NCBI GenBank assembly: GCA_018398585.1
Contig: JAGTTD010000011.1
Coordinates: 10,521,846-10,585,845 of the forward strand
Length of the DNA stretch: 64,000 nucleotides
Direction: 5' to 3'
DNA from: Simmondsia chinensis
Taxonomy: Eukaryota; Streptophyta; Magnoliopsida; Caryophyllales; Simmondsiaceae
Part shown: positions 23,701-35,164 of the stretch, piece after piece
Layout of the letters: each line of letters starts with the position of its first letter
How positions within the stretch are numbered: the stretch's first letter is position 1
The notes under the pieces: model-generated
What the model was told of the DNA's origin: nothing
Seen by the model: the letters and a program-made list of their open reading frames with translations, nothing else
Database searches by the model: none
Program-made: the position numbers and the translations under genes

Positions 23701-24732
23701 CTAGCCTAGATTCTGTAATATCCTGCTGTCCACAATGGCTATAGGCTTAAGAACTAAGTGCCCATTGGAAGCCTGCAAGCCAGCCACTACTCCTTTCTCT
23801 GGATCTGGAACATGTTTCTTAAGTAAGGAAACATGGAAGACCGGATGTACTAAGCTGTCCTCTGGCATTTCCAATCGATAAGCCGCCTTACCAATTCTCT
23901 GAAGAATCCTATAAGGTCCATAAAATCTCGTAGATAGCTTGATATTCTTACGGACAGCCACGGAGCTTTGCCTATAAGGCTGTGATTTGAGGTAAACGAG
24001 ATCCCCCACCTTGAAGTGTCTATCAATCCTCTTCTTGTCTGCGAAGAATTTCATTCTAGCCTGTGCCAAGTGAAGATTATCCTTAAGCTGTCTTGCCAAC
24101 TGAACTCTCTGCTGCAGCATTTCATTAACACCTTCAACCTGAGATACTGCCCCTAGTTGAAGCGTTGGTGAAAGAGGGTTGTAGCCATACAAAGCTGTGA
24201 AAGGTGTAGCACCCAAGGAAGAATGGAAGTGAGTATTATACCAATACTCAGCGAGAGATAAGTATTTGTTCCATTGCTTTGGGTGTGTGAATGACATTCC
24301 ACGAAGGTATTGCTCAATACACTGATTAACTCTCTCAGTTTGGCCATCAGACTGAGGATGATATGAGGAGCTCATAGCCAATGTTGTCCCTAACAGCAAG
24401 AACGAATCACGCCAAAAGGAGCTGGTGAACAATCTGTCTTGGTCAGAAACAATGGACTGAGGTAGGCCACGAAGCTTGTACACTTGATCCAAGAATATCC
24501 TGGCCAGCTTCTGTGAAGTAATGGGGTGATGGAGAGCTACAAAGAGACCAAATTTGGTAAAATGATCCACAATCACCCAAATGACCTCCTTCCCTTCTAA
24601 TTTGGGTAGCCCTTCAATAAAATCCATGCTATTATGACTCCAAGCACCTTCCGAAATGGGAAGTGGCTGTAATAATCCCTTGTAAGGGGAGTGCTGTACC
24701 TTGGTTTGTTGACAGACTTCACATTGCTGCAC
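23701..24732 (-). pseudogene. gypsy G3 integrase, open 343 codons
   Basis: The longest open piece of the G3 pol. It starts in the integrase zinc-finger region (CEVCQQTKVQHSPYKG), runs through the catalytic core (MDFIEGLPKLEGKEVIW, then SIVSDQDRLF and QSDGQTERVNQ, matching the D, D and E of the catalytic triad) and the C-terminal domain ([20 protein letters not shown]). It stops before a decayed chromodomain-like tail (about 23700-23600). Upstream parts of the same pol are in separate open pieces. An integrase alone without RT is not a working element. Confidence 0.85.
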
Positions 24733-26680
24733 AAATTCTTGTACTTCTCTTTTTATATCGGCCCACTGAAAATACAGCTTAAGTCTCTTGTAAGTGCCTT
24801 CTATACCTGAATGACCTCCCCATGGTGAGTCGTGTGAAGCTTTAATGTCTTGCTTCCTCAGGCCTTGACCATTCCCAATGTATATCTTCCCTCTAATTCT
24901 GATAATACCTTAATTTACAGTCACATCAGCATGATCTGTAGGAGAACGAGGTTGTAGACAGTCAGGAATAATGTAGCCTTGCGCATATGCATCATCTTCA
25001 TATGAACTGATCACTTTAGTCATCCAAGTAGGTACCACCTAAGTAATTGCTGCACAAGAGGCCTCAACTGTAGGATCCTCAAACTATCTAGACAAAGCAT
25101 CAGCTACTCCATTCTCAACCCCTTTCCTGTATTGAATGATGTACTCCAGACCTAGCATCTTCATGAAGCCTTTCCTTTGAACTCTTGTTGTGATTCTTTG
25201 CTCAAGAAGATACTTGAGACTTTGGTGGTCCGTCTTGATCATGAACAAGTGCCGTTCAAGGTAATGCTGCCACGTTTTCCCAGCTAGAAGAATAGCCATG
25301 TATTCTTTTTCATAAATCGACAACCCTTGATTCTTTGGGCCTAAGGCTTGACTAAGAAAAGCCACCGGCCTTCCCTCTTGGGAGAGGACAGCTCCAATTC
25401 CAGTGTTGCAGGCATCAGTTTCTAACATGAAGTGTAGCTTGAAATCTGGCATCACAAGTACAGGAGACATGGTCATAGCCTATTTAAGCCTTTCAAAGGC
25501 TTCAGTTGCTTGTTCACTCCAGTGGAAACCATCTTTCTTTAGCATATCTGTCGACGGCCTTGCAATGATTCCATATCCAGCAATGAACCTGCGGTAGTAC
25601 TTTGTTAAGCCTAAGAATCCTCTTAGTTGCTTAAGTGTCGTGGGCAGAGGCTAATCCTTTATGGCTTACACCTTGCTAGGGTCTGTTGCCACGCCTTCTC
25701 CAGAGATTATATGCCCAAGGTACTCAACTTTTCTCTTGGCAAAGATACACTTGGAGAGTTTAGCATACAATCTATGCTGCTGCATTGTTGGGAATACCTG
25801 CTCTAGATGAGTATGATGCTACTGTAAAGAAGTGCTATAGACAAGAATGTCATAAAAAAATACTAACACAAACTTCCTGAGGTAAGGCTTAAACACAAGG
25901 TTCATCAATGCTTGAAATGTCGAGGGTGCATTGGACAAGCCAAAGGGCATGACCACAAACTCGTAATGGCCTTGATGAGTTCTAAAAGCATTCTTATGGA
26001 TGTCTTGCTCTTGAACTCTAATTTGATAATACCCTTGCCTCAAATCAAGTTTAGAGAAATACCAAGCACCGTGCAATTCATCAAGTAAGTCATCAATAAT
26101 AGGTATAGGGAACCTATCCTTGATGGTAATGGAGTTCAACTGTCAATAATCAATACACATTCTCGAGGTTTCATCCTTCTTCTTCACCAAGATCACTGGG
26201 GAAGCAAAAGGGCTATGGCTATGTCTTATGAACTTTGTCTTCACAAGCTCTTCAATCTGCTGCTCCATCTCATCTTTCTGAGAATGTGGATATCTATAAG
26301 GCCTTAAGTTCACCGGATTTGCTCCCTCTTTTAAAGGAATTGCATGATCCAGTTCTCTTTGAGGTGGTAAGGAATCCGGTTCCTCAAATAACACTTCATA
26401 CCTCCTGAGTAAAGCTTCTAATTCAGCACTGGTTTCAATTGAAATCACCCTTCTGCAGTACCCTCTGTAAGCTTTTGCCTGTCATCAACTGAAGATGGTC
26501 CTGCTCTACAATGCCTTGCAGCTAGATCTTTCTTCCTTCTTTCTCAAAAGACACATTTAATTGGGAGAAATCAAAGAGTATTGGATTGTAACTCTTCATC
26601 CAATCTACTCCCAAGACTATATCACAGCCCCCCAGCCTTGGAACTCAAAAATCATACACAAACTTGTGTCCTTGCATCTT
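24733..26680 (-). pseudogene. gypsy G3 RT-RNase H region
   Basis: From high to low coordinates: the protease-RT linker (26448, ELEALLRRYEVLFEEPDSLP), RT fingers and palm (26139-25819, [32 protein letters not shown]), an altered catalytic site FFYDIL instead of FFDDIL (about 25860), and RNase H (25476-25084, LETDACNTGIGAVLSQ, KTDHQSLKYLLEQ). The catalytic Asp to Tyr change plus stops would inactivate RT. A one-base shift relative to gag lies between 26681 and 26448, around a C-run at 26630-26635. Confidence 0.82.
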
Positions 26681-28105
26681 CTACACGAAATTCTTACATT
26701 TAGTGTGAGTCAAGATGGTATTTCCATCAACAACGATGACAGCCAAAGGACTAGTTTGGATGAGCTCCTGGTCCACTGCTCGCATCACCTTAGGATCCAC
26801 AAAACTGTGAGTGGAACCACTATCAATTAAGATCAACAGCTCTCGTTGTCCTGCAGTGCCTTTGATGCGTATTGTGTTATGGGAACCACTCCCTGTCAAG
26901 GCTTTAACAGAGATTTCTACATCGTTCTCTTCATCTACTGATGCTTCAATTCCAGCTCCTGAACAATCTTTTTCTTCATCTGATTCAGCTTCCCTTGCTT
27001 CTTCCCCAGACACTGTCATAAGAAACTTGGGATCACACTTGTGGCCAAAGAAATATAGTTGGTTGCATTTAAAACAAAGCTTTTGTGGCCTCCTGTCATC
27101 ACTAGCTGCATTCTTGTTGCTAGTTTGTGTGACTTTAGTGGCAGGTGGTCCAGAAAAATTACCTCTGGGCTTGAATGAATCAGAGGACAAAATTGAACTC
27201 TCTACCTTCTTTGCCTTTGAATAAGCTTGAGACAAGTTGCAAGGATCAAAAGCTTTCACCAAACTTTTAATTCGTGGCTTAAGACCACTCATAAAGCTGG
27301 ACACATAATAGGATTCAGGAGCCTCAGGGTAAACCGACAGCATTCTGGCACTTAAACCTTCAAACCGTGTCATATATTCCTTCACTAAGGTAGTTTGGAC
27401 AACCTTATTGAAGTTATCAACCACTTCACAAACATCCTCGTCTCCATATCTATCACACAACTCATTAGCAAATTCAGTCCAAGTAGTGGAAGGCTTAGTA
27501 CGTAACAGGCCATAGCACCAAGTCTCCATTTCACCTCGTAAGTACACCGATGCCACTTCTACCTTTTCATTCTCACTAATGTTATAAAAACGAAAGTATT
27601 TCTCACATTTCCTAACCCAAGATTGAGGGAAGGTGCCATCAAACACCTCCAGAACGACTCTAGGTTGTCGATATCCATTGATCCTTGCACTGGATGCGCT
27701 ATCAGTACTACCCGGGGGAGCTATGGTAGGGCCCGGGGGCCTATCCTGCTGATTGGCTAGAAAGAACCTTCCATCACCGGTAGTAGATTGCTGTCGATCC
27801 ATCCTCTGCTGGAGTCCAGAGAATTGCTGAGTAAATTGCATCGATTGTGATTCAAACCTCCGGTTCATGTCTTGCTGCATCATCTGCATCATATTCTGCA
27901 TCTGGAGTCATACTTGCTCCACACGATCAAGCTGTTGGTTAGCACTATCACCGGCAACAGCTTCAGCATAGGTCGAGGCTCCTCCACTGGCATTGTTAAC
28001 ATTGTTACCAGCTGCTGCTATAGCAGCATTGGCTCTTGTCGTTGGTGCCATGGCTGATTTCTTCTTCCTAGCCAGATTGCAATGAACAATGCCGCAGTAC
28101 CTCAA
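26681..28105 (-). pseudogene. gypsy G3 gag-protease
   Basis: The N-terminal piece (28105-27908) contains MAPTTRANAAIAAAGN. After one stop a 406-codon open piece (27901-26681) follows: a glutamine/methionine-rich start, the gag core (YRQPRVVLEVFDGTFPQSWV, YGDEDVCEVVDNFNKV), a knuckle CFKCNQLYFFGHKC and the protease motif LIDSGSTHSFVDPK. It is nearly intact and in the same frame as the first piece. It stops shortly after the protease active site. Confidence 0.85.
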
Positions 28106-28175
28106 TCACACAATGCAATCAAATTGAATCTTGAATTCAATCCAATTGAGTGTAAATTCAAGCTCTGATACCACT

Positions 28176-28473
28176 TGTTAGGCTGAAGATAGTTCTTGAG
28201 CTTAACCTAGATAGAACAAAAGGAAATTGAGCTAAATTGGAAATGAACAAAAGAAAGAATTGTATTTTTCATTGAATGAGCAACATCTTACAATCCAATG
28301 CTTACTTATAGCCAAGGAACAAGGAAACAACATATCTAGATATTAACCGCCTTATTACAACCAACCAAACAAGAACAATACTACTAGCTGAATTTTGGCA
28401 CCAAACCGTGAGAACTAACATTTGAAAGTGAAACACCCGGGAAAAGGGACTTGAACTAACTTTGACCATGGCA
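28176..28473 (-). repeat. 5' LTR of gypsy G3, with PBS
   Basis: 298 bp. The PBS on the inner side (plus strand AGCTCTGATACCACT, 28161-28175) matches initiator tRNA-Met. A TATA-like TATAAG on the minus strand lies near 28312-28306. Confidence 0.9.
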
Positions 28474-28478
28474 CATTG

Positions 28479-31430
28479 TTGAGCAGGGACAGCATCAAAT
28501 GATGTCAGGGAAAAGATTGGAAGGAGTCATCAAGAAAGGAGTTTATCAATGGATTGGTCAATTGTTTTCTATTGAAGCCACTTTAGAGGAAGCTCAGGAG
28601 CTTTTCAATCCTGCAATAGACAGCCTCATCCAAGATTATGAGGATCGTTTTAAGTTATCTATGACCCTTCCTCCTAAGAGATCCTTGGACCATGCCATTC
28701 TTTTGAAGGTAGATGCTAGTCCTGCGAATCTCTGATCGTATAAATATGCTCATTCTCAAAAGAATGAGATTGAAAGGAAAGTTAAGGACCTTTTGAAGAC
28801 AAATTTCTTTAGATATAACCATAGTCCTTTTTCTTCTCCTGTGATCTTGGTTCAGAAGAAAGGTGGGACCTCTCGGATGTGTATTAATTACAGGCAGCTC
28901 AACTCACTTACTATCAAAGGCAAGTTTCCCATCCCTCTTATAGATGATTGACTCGATGAATTACATGGTTCTTGCTATTTTTCCAAGTTGGATTTGAGGC
29001 AAGGTTATTATCAGATTAGAGTGATGGATTCAGACATTCAGAAGACTGTATTTCACACACAACATGGATACTGTGAATTTGTAGTAATGCCATTTGGATT
29101 GTCTAATGCTCCGGTACATTTCAAGCTTTGATGAATGTAGTATACAAATCATTCTTAAGGAAGTTTGTTCTTGTACTCTTTGATGATATTATGGTGTACA
29201 TTCCTACCTTGGACATCCATTTGGTGCATCTCAAGCAAGTCTTTGATGTTATGAGGCACCACAAATTATATGCTAAGCTCTCGAAGTGCTCATTTGCTCC
29301 TTCACAAGTTAAGTATCTTGGCCTTATTATTTCTTAAAAAGGGGTGGCTACTGACTCCTCCAAGGTCCAAGCAATGAAGGATTGGCCAACTCCTATTACC
29401 CTTAAGCAGCTGAGAGGATTCTTGGGTTTGACAGGGTATTACAGCAAGTTTATTTCTGGCTATTGAGTGCTGGCCAAACCTTTGAAAGGTCTCATCAAAA
29501 AGGATGCTTTTAGGTGGTCAGAAGCAGCTCAAGAGGCCTTTCATCATCTCAAATTGGCTATATGTGCAGCACCTGTGCTAGCCACGCCAGATTTCAGGTT
29601 ACCCTTCATATTGGAGACTGATGCTAGAAGCAAAGGTGCAGGAGCTGTTCTGTCTCAAGCAGGGAGGCCTATAGCTTTCTTGAGCCTAGCTTTGTGTCCA
29701 AGGAATTTGGAGTTATCCATCTATGAGGAGTATCTTGCCATCTTATTAGTAGTTCAGAAATGGAGGCATTACTTGGAGGGACATCATTTCATCATCAAGA
29801 TTAATAATCAAGGCCTCAAGTACTTGCTAGAGCATGGGATAACTACTTGCGTTCAATGCAAAGGCCTCATGAAAATGCTGGGATTAGATTATTTCATAGA
29901 GTACATAAGTGGTGGGGAGAATTTGGTAGCAGATGCTCTACCATGAAGCCAAGGAGAAGAGCAGCTTACTAATTGTCATGCCATTTCAGCAGCCTTGCCT
30001 TCTTGGATGGAAGAAGTACAACAGACCTATAAGAAGGATAGATTTTCACAGGATTGCATCACTGCTATTAGTATTAAACCTGCATCTGGTTAAGAATCTG
30101 CGGTGACTGTATGCAATGGTTTGATAAGAGTCAAAGGGAAGATTTACATTAGTTATAGTGCTGATTTGAAGAAGCAGATTACTTCAGCTCTCCATTCTTC
30201 TGCTTGGGGAGGACATTCGGGAATTGAGGGCACTAATCAAAGATTGAAACAATACTTCTTTCGGTCTAGAATGAAGAAAAGTGTGGTAGATTGTGTGAAA
30301 GTTTGTAAAGTGTGCCAATAAACTTAAACTACTCATGTTCCCTACCAAGGTTTGCTGCAACCTTTACTAATTCCTGAAAGGGCTTGGCAACACATAAGCA
30401 TGGACTTCATAGAAGGACTACCTAAGTCTGAACGCAAGGAGATCATTTGGGTTGTGGTGGATCGTTTCACCAAGTTCAGGCATTTTATAGGCCTTAATCA
30501 CCCCATTTCAGCTGCCAAATTGGATAAGATGTTCTTGGATCACATTTATAAACTCCATGGCTTGCCTCAATCCATTACATTTGACAAGGATAGACTCTTT
30601 ACCAGCAATTTTTGGAGGGAATTGTTTGGGTTGCTTGGTTCCACTCTTGCCTTAAGCTCTTCTTAGCATCCACAAAAAGATGGTCAGACTGAGAGGGTTA
30701 ATCGATGTGTGGAGCAGCACTTGAGGAGCATGACCTTTACACATCCAAAGCAATGGCACAACTGGTTATCTTTGGCTGAGTATTGGTACAATACCCAAGC
30801 TCACATAGCTCTTAAGACAACACCTTTCAAGGCATTTGTATGGCTATGATCCACCTTCTCCAATGGGACTACAGGGAGTAGTATCTATAGTGGCTAAAGC
30901 TAGTGACTTGCTGGAACAAAGGAGGCAACTTATGCTGTAGCTCAAGGACAACTTGCAATGTGCTCAATCTCGAATGAAATTTTTTGCTGACAGAAACAGA
31001 ATTGATAAATCTTTTGCTGTTGGTAACCAGGTTTACTTGAAATTGCAACCCTATAGGCAATCTTTTGTTGTAATATGCAAAATGTCAAGCTTTGTGCTCA
31101 ATATTTTGGCCCTTACAGGATCTTGGCAAGGATTGGAGTTGTGGCTTAGAAGCTAGATTTACCTCCAGACTCCTTTATACATCCGGTGTTCCATGTCTCT
31201 CTCTTGAAGAAACATGTGGCTGAGGGCATGTCTAAGTCTGCAGCACCTCCAGCAACAGCTAGTAATGGAATGATTTTGCAAAAGCCAGTAGCAATCTTGA
31301 GTTCCAGGCAGGTCAGGAAGATCGGGACAAGACCGCGTGCTTATTCAGTGGGCTAATTTGGACATCAAACATGCTACTTGGGAAGATCCGAACTTCATCA
31401 AAGGAGAATTTCCTCTTTTCAATTCTTAAG
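28479..31430 (+). pseudogene. gypsy G1 RT-RNase H-integrase remnant
   Basis: Continuation of the G1 coding region after G3. RT opens at 28499 (GKRLEGVIKKGVYQWIGQLF), with the catalytic LFDDIMVY at about 29177-29200. RNase H is at 29467-29946 (LETDARSKGAGAVLSQAGRP); its usual TDHQ is changed to INNQ. The integrase zinc finger is at 30180-30320 (SAWGGHSGIEGTNQRL, CKVCQ) and the core at 30352-30666 (MDFIEGLPKSERKEIIWVVV). The C-terminal domain degrades after about 30950. At least five stops and several shifts. RT precedes integrase. Confidence 0.85.
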
Positions 31431-31457
31431 GCACGAATGTCTTGAAGGGGAGAGTAT

Positions 31458-31811
31458 TGTTATGATCTAAGCTTGTTGTAGTGTGAATTGATGTTTAGAG
31501 GTTGTAATTGGCTAAAGGTTTTGTAATTGGTTTTGGCGGGAAGGGAGGTTATGTTGGTTAGGATGTGTTTTTGTTCTTGTTGTTGGCCGTAGCTAAGCTT
31601 TAGCTTGTTCTTATTGCATCTCCTCCCTTTTTAAGTCCTTTAGTATTAATAGAGAAAGATTCCTTATACTGAGACTTATGGATGGAAATATATTGATCTT
31701 TGTCTATGAACCCTAACTCTGTCTATTTTCTCATCTCCTTCTTCTACGTCTCATCTCAAATTATATTTCTAACCTAGGTTATGATTCAAGATTTATACTG
31801 AAACATAACAC
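31458..31811 (+). repeat. 3' LTR of gypsy G1
   Basis: 354 bp, TGTTATG...CATAACA, preceded by the polypurine tract GAAGGGGAGAGTAT (31444-31457) and followed by the TSD CATCC. Confidence 0.92.
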
Positions 31812-33110
31812 ATCCCAGAAGATGAATGTATTGGGCTCGATGGCCATTCTTGCGAGGGTTTCATGGCTATGCTTAAACGTCATTTAGAGATTGTGGACCA
31901 AATAGTCCAACAAGCAATGAAAGAAGTCTTCGAGAGACAACATGCTAAAACACAGTGCAATCTAGCGGCTCAGCATGAATACTTTGCCACCATGGGAGCC
32001 GTGATTAATGACACTATAACCTCTACAAATGAAAGGCTCCATAAAGAGACTGATGGAGTCTTTATGGAAATGATCTCAACCTTGTCTTCTACTGCTATCC
32101 TTATTACTAAGGATGTGGCTCGGTAGACAGTGGTTGGAGTCAAGCCTATCTTGGCTAGATAAGCTGAGACTCATAATGGCTTGGTCCAGGCTGTTAGGGA
32201 GGATATTAGGCAACTTAGGCCTGCACCTCGTCCATCAGTCCTAGTTGGTTATCCCCATGACACACCCTTGAGCTCGCAGTTACCAGTTGTTCATGCAGAC
32301 TGTACAGTCCCTAAGAGAACTGAAAACCCAACGGTGGCTACCAATGTGTTATACACTTGGAATCCAGCCATAGAAAAAATAACGTACCTCTTGGTGTTGC
32401 TAGACCCTCTACTCAGAGTTTCTCTCTAACCACTAGGGATCTCAACCCCACTGCCTTGTCATTACCTATCCCTAAGACACAGGAGCATAGCCGTTCGTAC
32501 CCTCATCAGGTACTGGATGTTGCCTCAAGGCCCACTCAAGGCCTAGAATTAGGAATGGAAGGTCAAGTCCCTTTTTTTAGAATCCAGGCATCTTATCCTA
32601 GACCTCCTTATATTTATCATACTGGGGGGCAAAATAATAAGCCACTTCCTTAAGATCATGACTTGGGGGATGATCAAGCAAGGATGAACCAATAGCCTGC
32701 TACTACTGGTATGTTTCCAAGAATGCTGTGTAACCCAGATCCTACAGGGGAACACTTTATGGCCAACCAAGTGCATGGCCATTATGATAAAGGGATTTAT
32801 ACAAGGTTTGGGGGGCAACAACCATTCCCACACCTGATTGTGATGGTGCTCAGGGGTATCCTGCAGAACCCCCTTGGGATTCTCACCCATTTGGCGGGGA
32901 ATGGTAGGTGAATAATCATGTGCCTAACCTTCCCCTCCAGGATCAATTGGTTGCCCTCATTGAGCAAATGTATGGGCAGGGCCTCATTAGGTTTAATAGA
33001 CCTTTGTATAGTAAGCCTTACCCTAACTACATAGATAGGGATTACCGTTTTCCTTGAGGATACAAAATCCCAGAGTTTATCCTCTTTTTAGGAGAAGGGA
33101 CCGTTTCTGT
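31812..33110 (+). pseudogene. Tat-type gag N-terminal remnant
   Basis: Resumes the Tat-type internal region after G1. It is open at 31863-32126 (MLKRHLEIVDQIVQQAM, TLSSTAILITKDVAR), matching the minus-strand gag at 6542-6351. A proline-rich stretch follows with stops, ending in YKIPEFILFLGEGT at about 33060-33105, the usual lead-in to the gag core. The core itself is missing here, although the minus-strand copy has it. So the deletion in this copy begins just before the gag core. Confidence 0.7.
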
Positions 33111-33441
33111 ATAGTTTATTCAAGAAAGTCCACCCTTTAAAGGCCGCCACTTCCTTGCAAATGTGTTGGCCTCCCCAAGAATGGCCTGAAGATACTGAAC
33201 GAAGAAGAGGAGACTCGTTAGTAACTGAAAACAATCCATCAAGACTTGGAATGTAGTGAGATGAAGCAAAGATTGGCCCTAGGGCGCAAGATGGCAAGTT
33301 CGAAGAGGGATCATTCTCTAACTGCCAAGAAAGATCCTCCTCAAAAATACTAGGATTAATTGGGCTTTGAAGAACATTGGAGACGATTGAAAGATCAAAC
33401 TGAAGAAATTGGGTTAGTTGCTCAATAGGTTTTTCGCCCAA
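33088..33441 (-). CDS. unrecognised 117-codon antisense ORF in the Tat-type element
   Basis: A minus-strand open frame of 117 codons in the part of the Tat-type element that replaced gag core and pol. I do not recognise it. It is rich in Ser, Leu and Pro, with no membrane segment or metal-binding pattern (LTQFLQFDLSIVSNVLQSP, EEDLSWQLENDPSSNLPSC). Its start lies just inside a 29-G tract. It might be a fragment of a captured gene or another transposon, or a chance frame. Confidence 0.2.
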   Translation of the reverse strand: MGEKPIEQLTQFLQFDLSIVSNVLQSPINPSIFEEDLSWQLENDPSSNLPSCALGPIFASSHYIPSLDGLFSVTNESPLLRSVSSGHSWGGQHICKEVAAFKGWTFLNKLYRNGPFS

Positions 33442-33444
33442 GAG

Positions 33445-33446
<2 letters not shown>

Positions 33447-33475
<29 letters not shown>

Positions 33476-33490
33476 AGGGAGGGAGGGGGA
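33447..33490 (+). repeat. poly(G) tract and G-rich run
   Basis: 29 consecutive G (33447-33475), then AGGGAGGGAGGGGGA. Together they hold more than four G-runs and could form a G-quadruplex. It is the counterpart of the C tracts at 8861 and 39071. Confidence 0.9.
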
Positions 33491-33805
33491 GCAGAGATGG
33501 CATATGAGAGTTATGTTATTATCAAATTGAAAGGAAGCAGAAAGGTGGGGAGCACATTAGATCGAGGATTCAACAATTCATAAACAAAGGCAAGAGATTG
33601 CAAATTCGCTTGATAACAGCAGAGAGAAAACAAAGCTAGAAGTGAAAACTTCAAGTCCTAATTGTCATACCTAAAGATACACGAGAAAAAAGAGCAAGTG
33701 ACGTACGTATTCTCTCAAGGAGCCCCTATAGCCGTTAAGGGTCACATCCGTCAGATTTTACTCGTTGTAAATTTGAATTTACTAATGACTAAAAGGAGGG
33801 GCATT

Positions 33806-35164
33806 TGTTTACACTCTAATTTTGATAGGGTTGGGAAGACGCCGGTTTTGGGTAAAGCGCCACGTGGCCATCACGCGAGGTCCTCCTCAAGGGAAGTTAG
33901 CACTTTAGGTGATGCGATAATGAGGTCTCGAGCCTAGTACTTGGGAAGCATTATTACCCTTAACAAGGGTATCAGCCACTTGAGGCTCGAGATGGCTGAA
34001 GAGTGAAGTGAACTCGAGCTCGAGGAGCTACGAGGAAAGCTGCGGGAACGATAATTTCCAAGCTCGAGGAAGTTACTTGGAGCATAATTTCAGGTTCTTG
34101 GGCCTTAAGCTTAGTTCAGGAGGACCTGGGGCTTCTAGAGGGAACTTCTACTGAAAATTCGTCAAGGATTTCCCTCCAAAAACTCAAGACACGTTGGTGA
34201 AGAGTGAGGGCGCAGGAGAGGAGCTTAGTGGCTAGACATGGGTGAAGTTGCCATAAAATTTGGGGCAGCAGTTATTTTCTTTTTATCTAAATAAAGGACT
34301 TCGTGTTAGTCCAAAGTAGTACATATACACTCAATACAAGACTTCTTCAAGTTTTTCTTTATAGCACACTTGTGCTTTTTCCTAGAAGTAGCGTAACTTA
34401 GCTAGGCGTGCGTAGATCTTTGCTGTACTTACCCCCATAGTAATACCGCTCTCGGGTTCAAGTATGGCTTTCCAGTTTGAATCTATTCCCATAAATCAAC
34501 AAGTTGAGATTGAGGCTTTAGTTTAAGGCTTTGAAGGCCAAGGCTTTGTCCCTTGATTGCGTTGGTCCTAACACTACTATCATTGCTTGATAAGTCAGGT
34601 GAACTTAGGTTTACGCCATTGATTAGGTTTGTCCCTTAACTACATTGGTCCTAAGCCATCGACTTAAGTGCGGTTTGGTCCACCTTAATCTTGTCAGACC
34701 TAAACTCATTCGAGTTATTATAAGTCAATGGTGCCAGGCTCAAAAACTGATTGACTCGGGCTTGTAAGCGCACTAATGAGCTCTTAGGTTTGTCTCCACC
34801 CTAGTTCCTGACTTTTAATTATACGAGGAAAGGCGTCTATGGGCCCTACTTTGTCATTGTAACTGCCACTTTAGTTAGGTCTATATCTTTAATTTTATGT
34901 CATAAAAAACATATGAAAAATTCACAAACTATTTAACAAAGTTTTCTTAATTGAAGCGTAAGTAGAACTTACGGTATAACCAAAGGCTAATACACCAACA
35001 TATCACAACATGTTCTTCGAAAATGGTGAGTGGTTGAGGTCAAAGACATACAGTTCGTAATTAGGCTCACTCCCTAATCACGGTGAGTCACTTTTGCACG
35101 TTTGTTTTGTTTTCACATTTACATTGACCACACATATGTCACTTGACACAAAATATGGCAAACA
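33806..35164 (+). repeat. 3' LTR of Tat-type element
   Basis: 1,359 bp, TGTTTACACTC...GGCAAACA, preceded by the polypurine tract AAAAGGAGGGG (33791-33801). It aligns along its length with 19620-21021. A TATA-like TAAATAAAGGAC lies near 34290. No gene is present. Confidence 0.85.

Larger units (their letters stand above)
23279..28473 (-). mobile_element. Ty3/gypsy element G3, complete, inside G1
   Basis: Minus-strand element of 5,195 bp with 298 bp LTRs at 23279-23576 and 28176-28473 that differ at about 17 positions by eye. The TSD CATTG is perfect at 23274-23278 and 28474-28478. PBS and polypurine tract are present. Its coding region is close to that of G1 and G2 but carries several stops and one frameshift between gag and pol. 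Confidence 0.92.
21281..31811 (+). mobile_element. Ty3/gypsy element G1, complete but split by G3
   Basis: Plus-strand element with LTRs 21281-21633 (353 bp) and 31458-31811 (354 bp), differing at roughly 28 positions by eye. The TSD CATCC is perfect at 21276-21280 and 31812-31816. The initiator-Met PBS follows the 5' LTR and a polypurine tract precedes the 3' LTR. Without G3 it is about 5.3 kb. Gag and pol both carry stops and frameshifts, so it is dead. It is the oldest of the gypsy copies by LTR divergence. Confidence 0.9.
19620..35164 (+). mobile_element. Tat-type gag-only retrotransposon, host of gypsy G1
   Basis: LTRs at 19620-21021 and 33806-35164 in the same orientation surround an internal region of only about 2.25 kb once G1 is removed (21022-21280 plus 31812-33805). 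The internal part keeps the gag N-terminus and a polypurine tract but no protease, RT or integrase. It is therefore non-autonomous, either an internal deletion or a TR-GAG-like derivative. It interrupts the copia C gag. The flanking 5-mers are TAGTT (19615-19619) and CAATT (35165-35169), which share three of five bases with two transitions, so the TSD is decayed. Confidence 0.8.
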
